NCBI GenBank assembly: GCA_017560765.1
Contig: JAFZEI010000031.1
Coordinates: 21,005 to 85,004, forward strand
Reading direction: 5' to 3'
DNA length: 64,000 nucleotides
Origin: Clostridia bacterium
GTDB lineage: Bacteria > Bacillota > Clostridia > UBA1212 > UBA1255
The position numbers were made by a program, and so were the translations under genes. Below, one piece after another: positions 63,866-64,000 of this stretch. The first letter of the stretch is position 1. Every line of letters begins with the position of its first letter. The notes beneath the pieces are model-generated. The model was not told the origin of the DNA, made no database searches, and saw nothing but the letters and a program-made list of their open reading frames with translations.

Positions 63866-64000
63866 TTTTTCGTCCCAAAAGCGCTTGAAAAGGACGAAAA
63901 ATCACTACCGCCGCAAGTTCAGTGGGTGGAGCAGCACTTTTTCGTCCCCAAAGCCTCTGAAAAGGACGAAAAATCACTACAGCCGCGAGTTTAGTGGGTG
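63866..64000. repeat. 72-bp tandem hairpin repeat (runs out of the window)
   Basis: Two copies are seen with period 72. Each has TTTTTCGTCC and GGACGAAAAA as perfect arms (63866-63875/63892-63901 and 63938-63947/63964-63973), a 16-nt loop, then a diverged tail ending GTGGGTG. Copies differ at roughly eight positions outside the arms, while both arms are unchanged. No ORF is seen. Confidence 0.85.

Noticed and set aside
63866..64000. CRISPR array at the right edge
   Set aside because: The 72-bp units diverge only slightly along their whole length; there are no unique spacers between short identical repeats.

Overview
The window is AT-rich DNA from a spore-forming Firmicute of the class Clostridia. 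The evidence is a stage V sporulation regulator (SpoVT), many strong GGAGG-type ribosome sites, TTG and GTG starts, Gram-positive surface proteins with C-terminal anchors, and clostridial gene orders such as recA-recX-rimO-pgsA and plsX-acpP-rnc-radical SAM. Several glycoside hydrolase-like proteins that fit plant pectin-type glycans, together with the surface proteins, suggest a gut or plant-fibre habitat; that is inference.

Layout. 1-3.0 kb (minus): the 5' part of a very large protein with a pectate-lyase-like beta-helix. 3.5-4.5 kb: a PD-(D/E)XK nuclease-like protein. 4.56-9.04 kb: a tight operon purE-purM-purN-purD-aroF, closed by a hairpin terminator that lies inside the 3' end of the convergent comC (prepilin peptidase). 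9.5-10.07 kb: non-coding DNA with two promoter/hairpin pairs that may be small RNAs. 10.07-16.7 kb: a WNEW-motif glycosidase-like protein, a YugP-type protease, dCMP deaminase, serA, an AEC transporter, tRNA-Arg(CCG) and tcdA. 16.7-22.6 kb: two lipoproteins, a hotdog thioesterase, a PAP2 phosphatase and a membrane-anchored surface protein. 22.8-34.2 kb: alaS, a HIT protein, a phosphate transporter with its DUF47 partner, a metal ABC transporter, polA, coaE and an ABC exporter. 34.3-41.0 kb: a surface protein, a lipoprotein, spoVT (minus) and a giant 5'-nucleotidase fusion (minus). 41.4-54.0 kb: a GH106-like rhamnosidase, addA, a pseudouridine synthase, and a three-gene unit of two zinc-ribbon ABC exporters around a DUF1854 protein. 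54.0-61.5 kb: recA, recX, rimO, pgsA, plsX, acpP, rnc, a ThuA-like gene and an Elp3-like radical SAM gene. 61.6-63.1 kb: a VTC-domain protein with DUF4956. 63.1-63.8 kb (minus): comEA. The right edge holds a 72-bp tandem hairpin repeat that continues out of the window.

The strongest new signal is a perfect 14-bp palindrome, ATTTCCCGGGAAAT. It sits upstream of both competence genes, comC and comEA, exactly 22 nt from a good -10 box in each, so it is centred at about -41.5. A third copy lies inside rimO. This looks like the operator of an undescribed competence activator. Other points worth attention are the 967-residue ORF with an internal sorting signal followed by an internal signal peptide, the zinc-ribbon ABC/DUF1854 unit, a family of intergenic palindromes with a 5' T-run and 3' A-run, and the candidate small RNAs at 9.6-10.0 kb.
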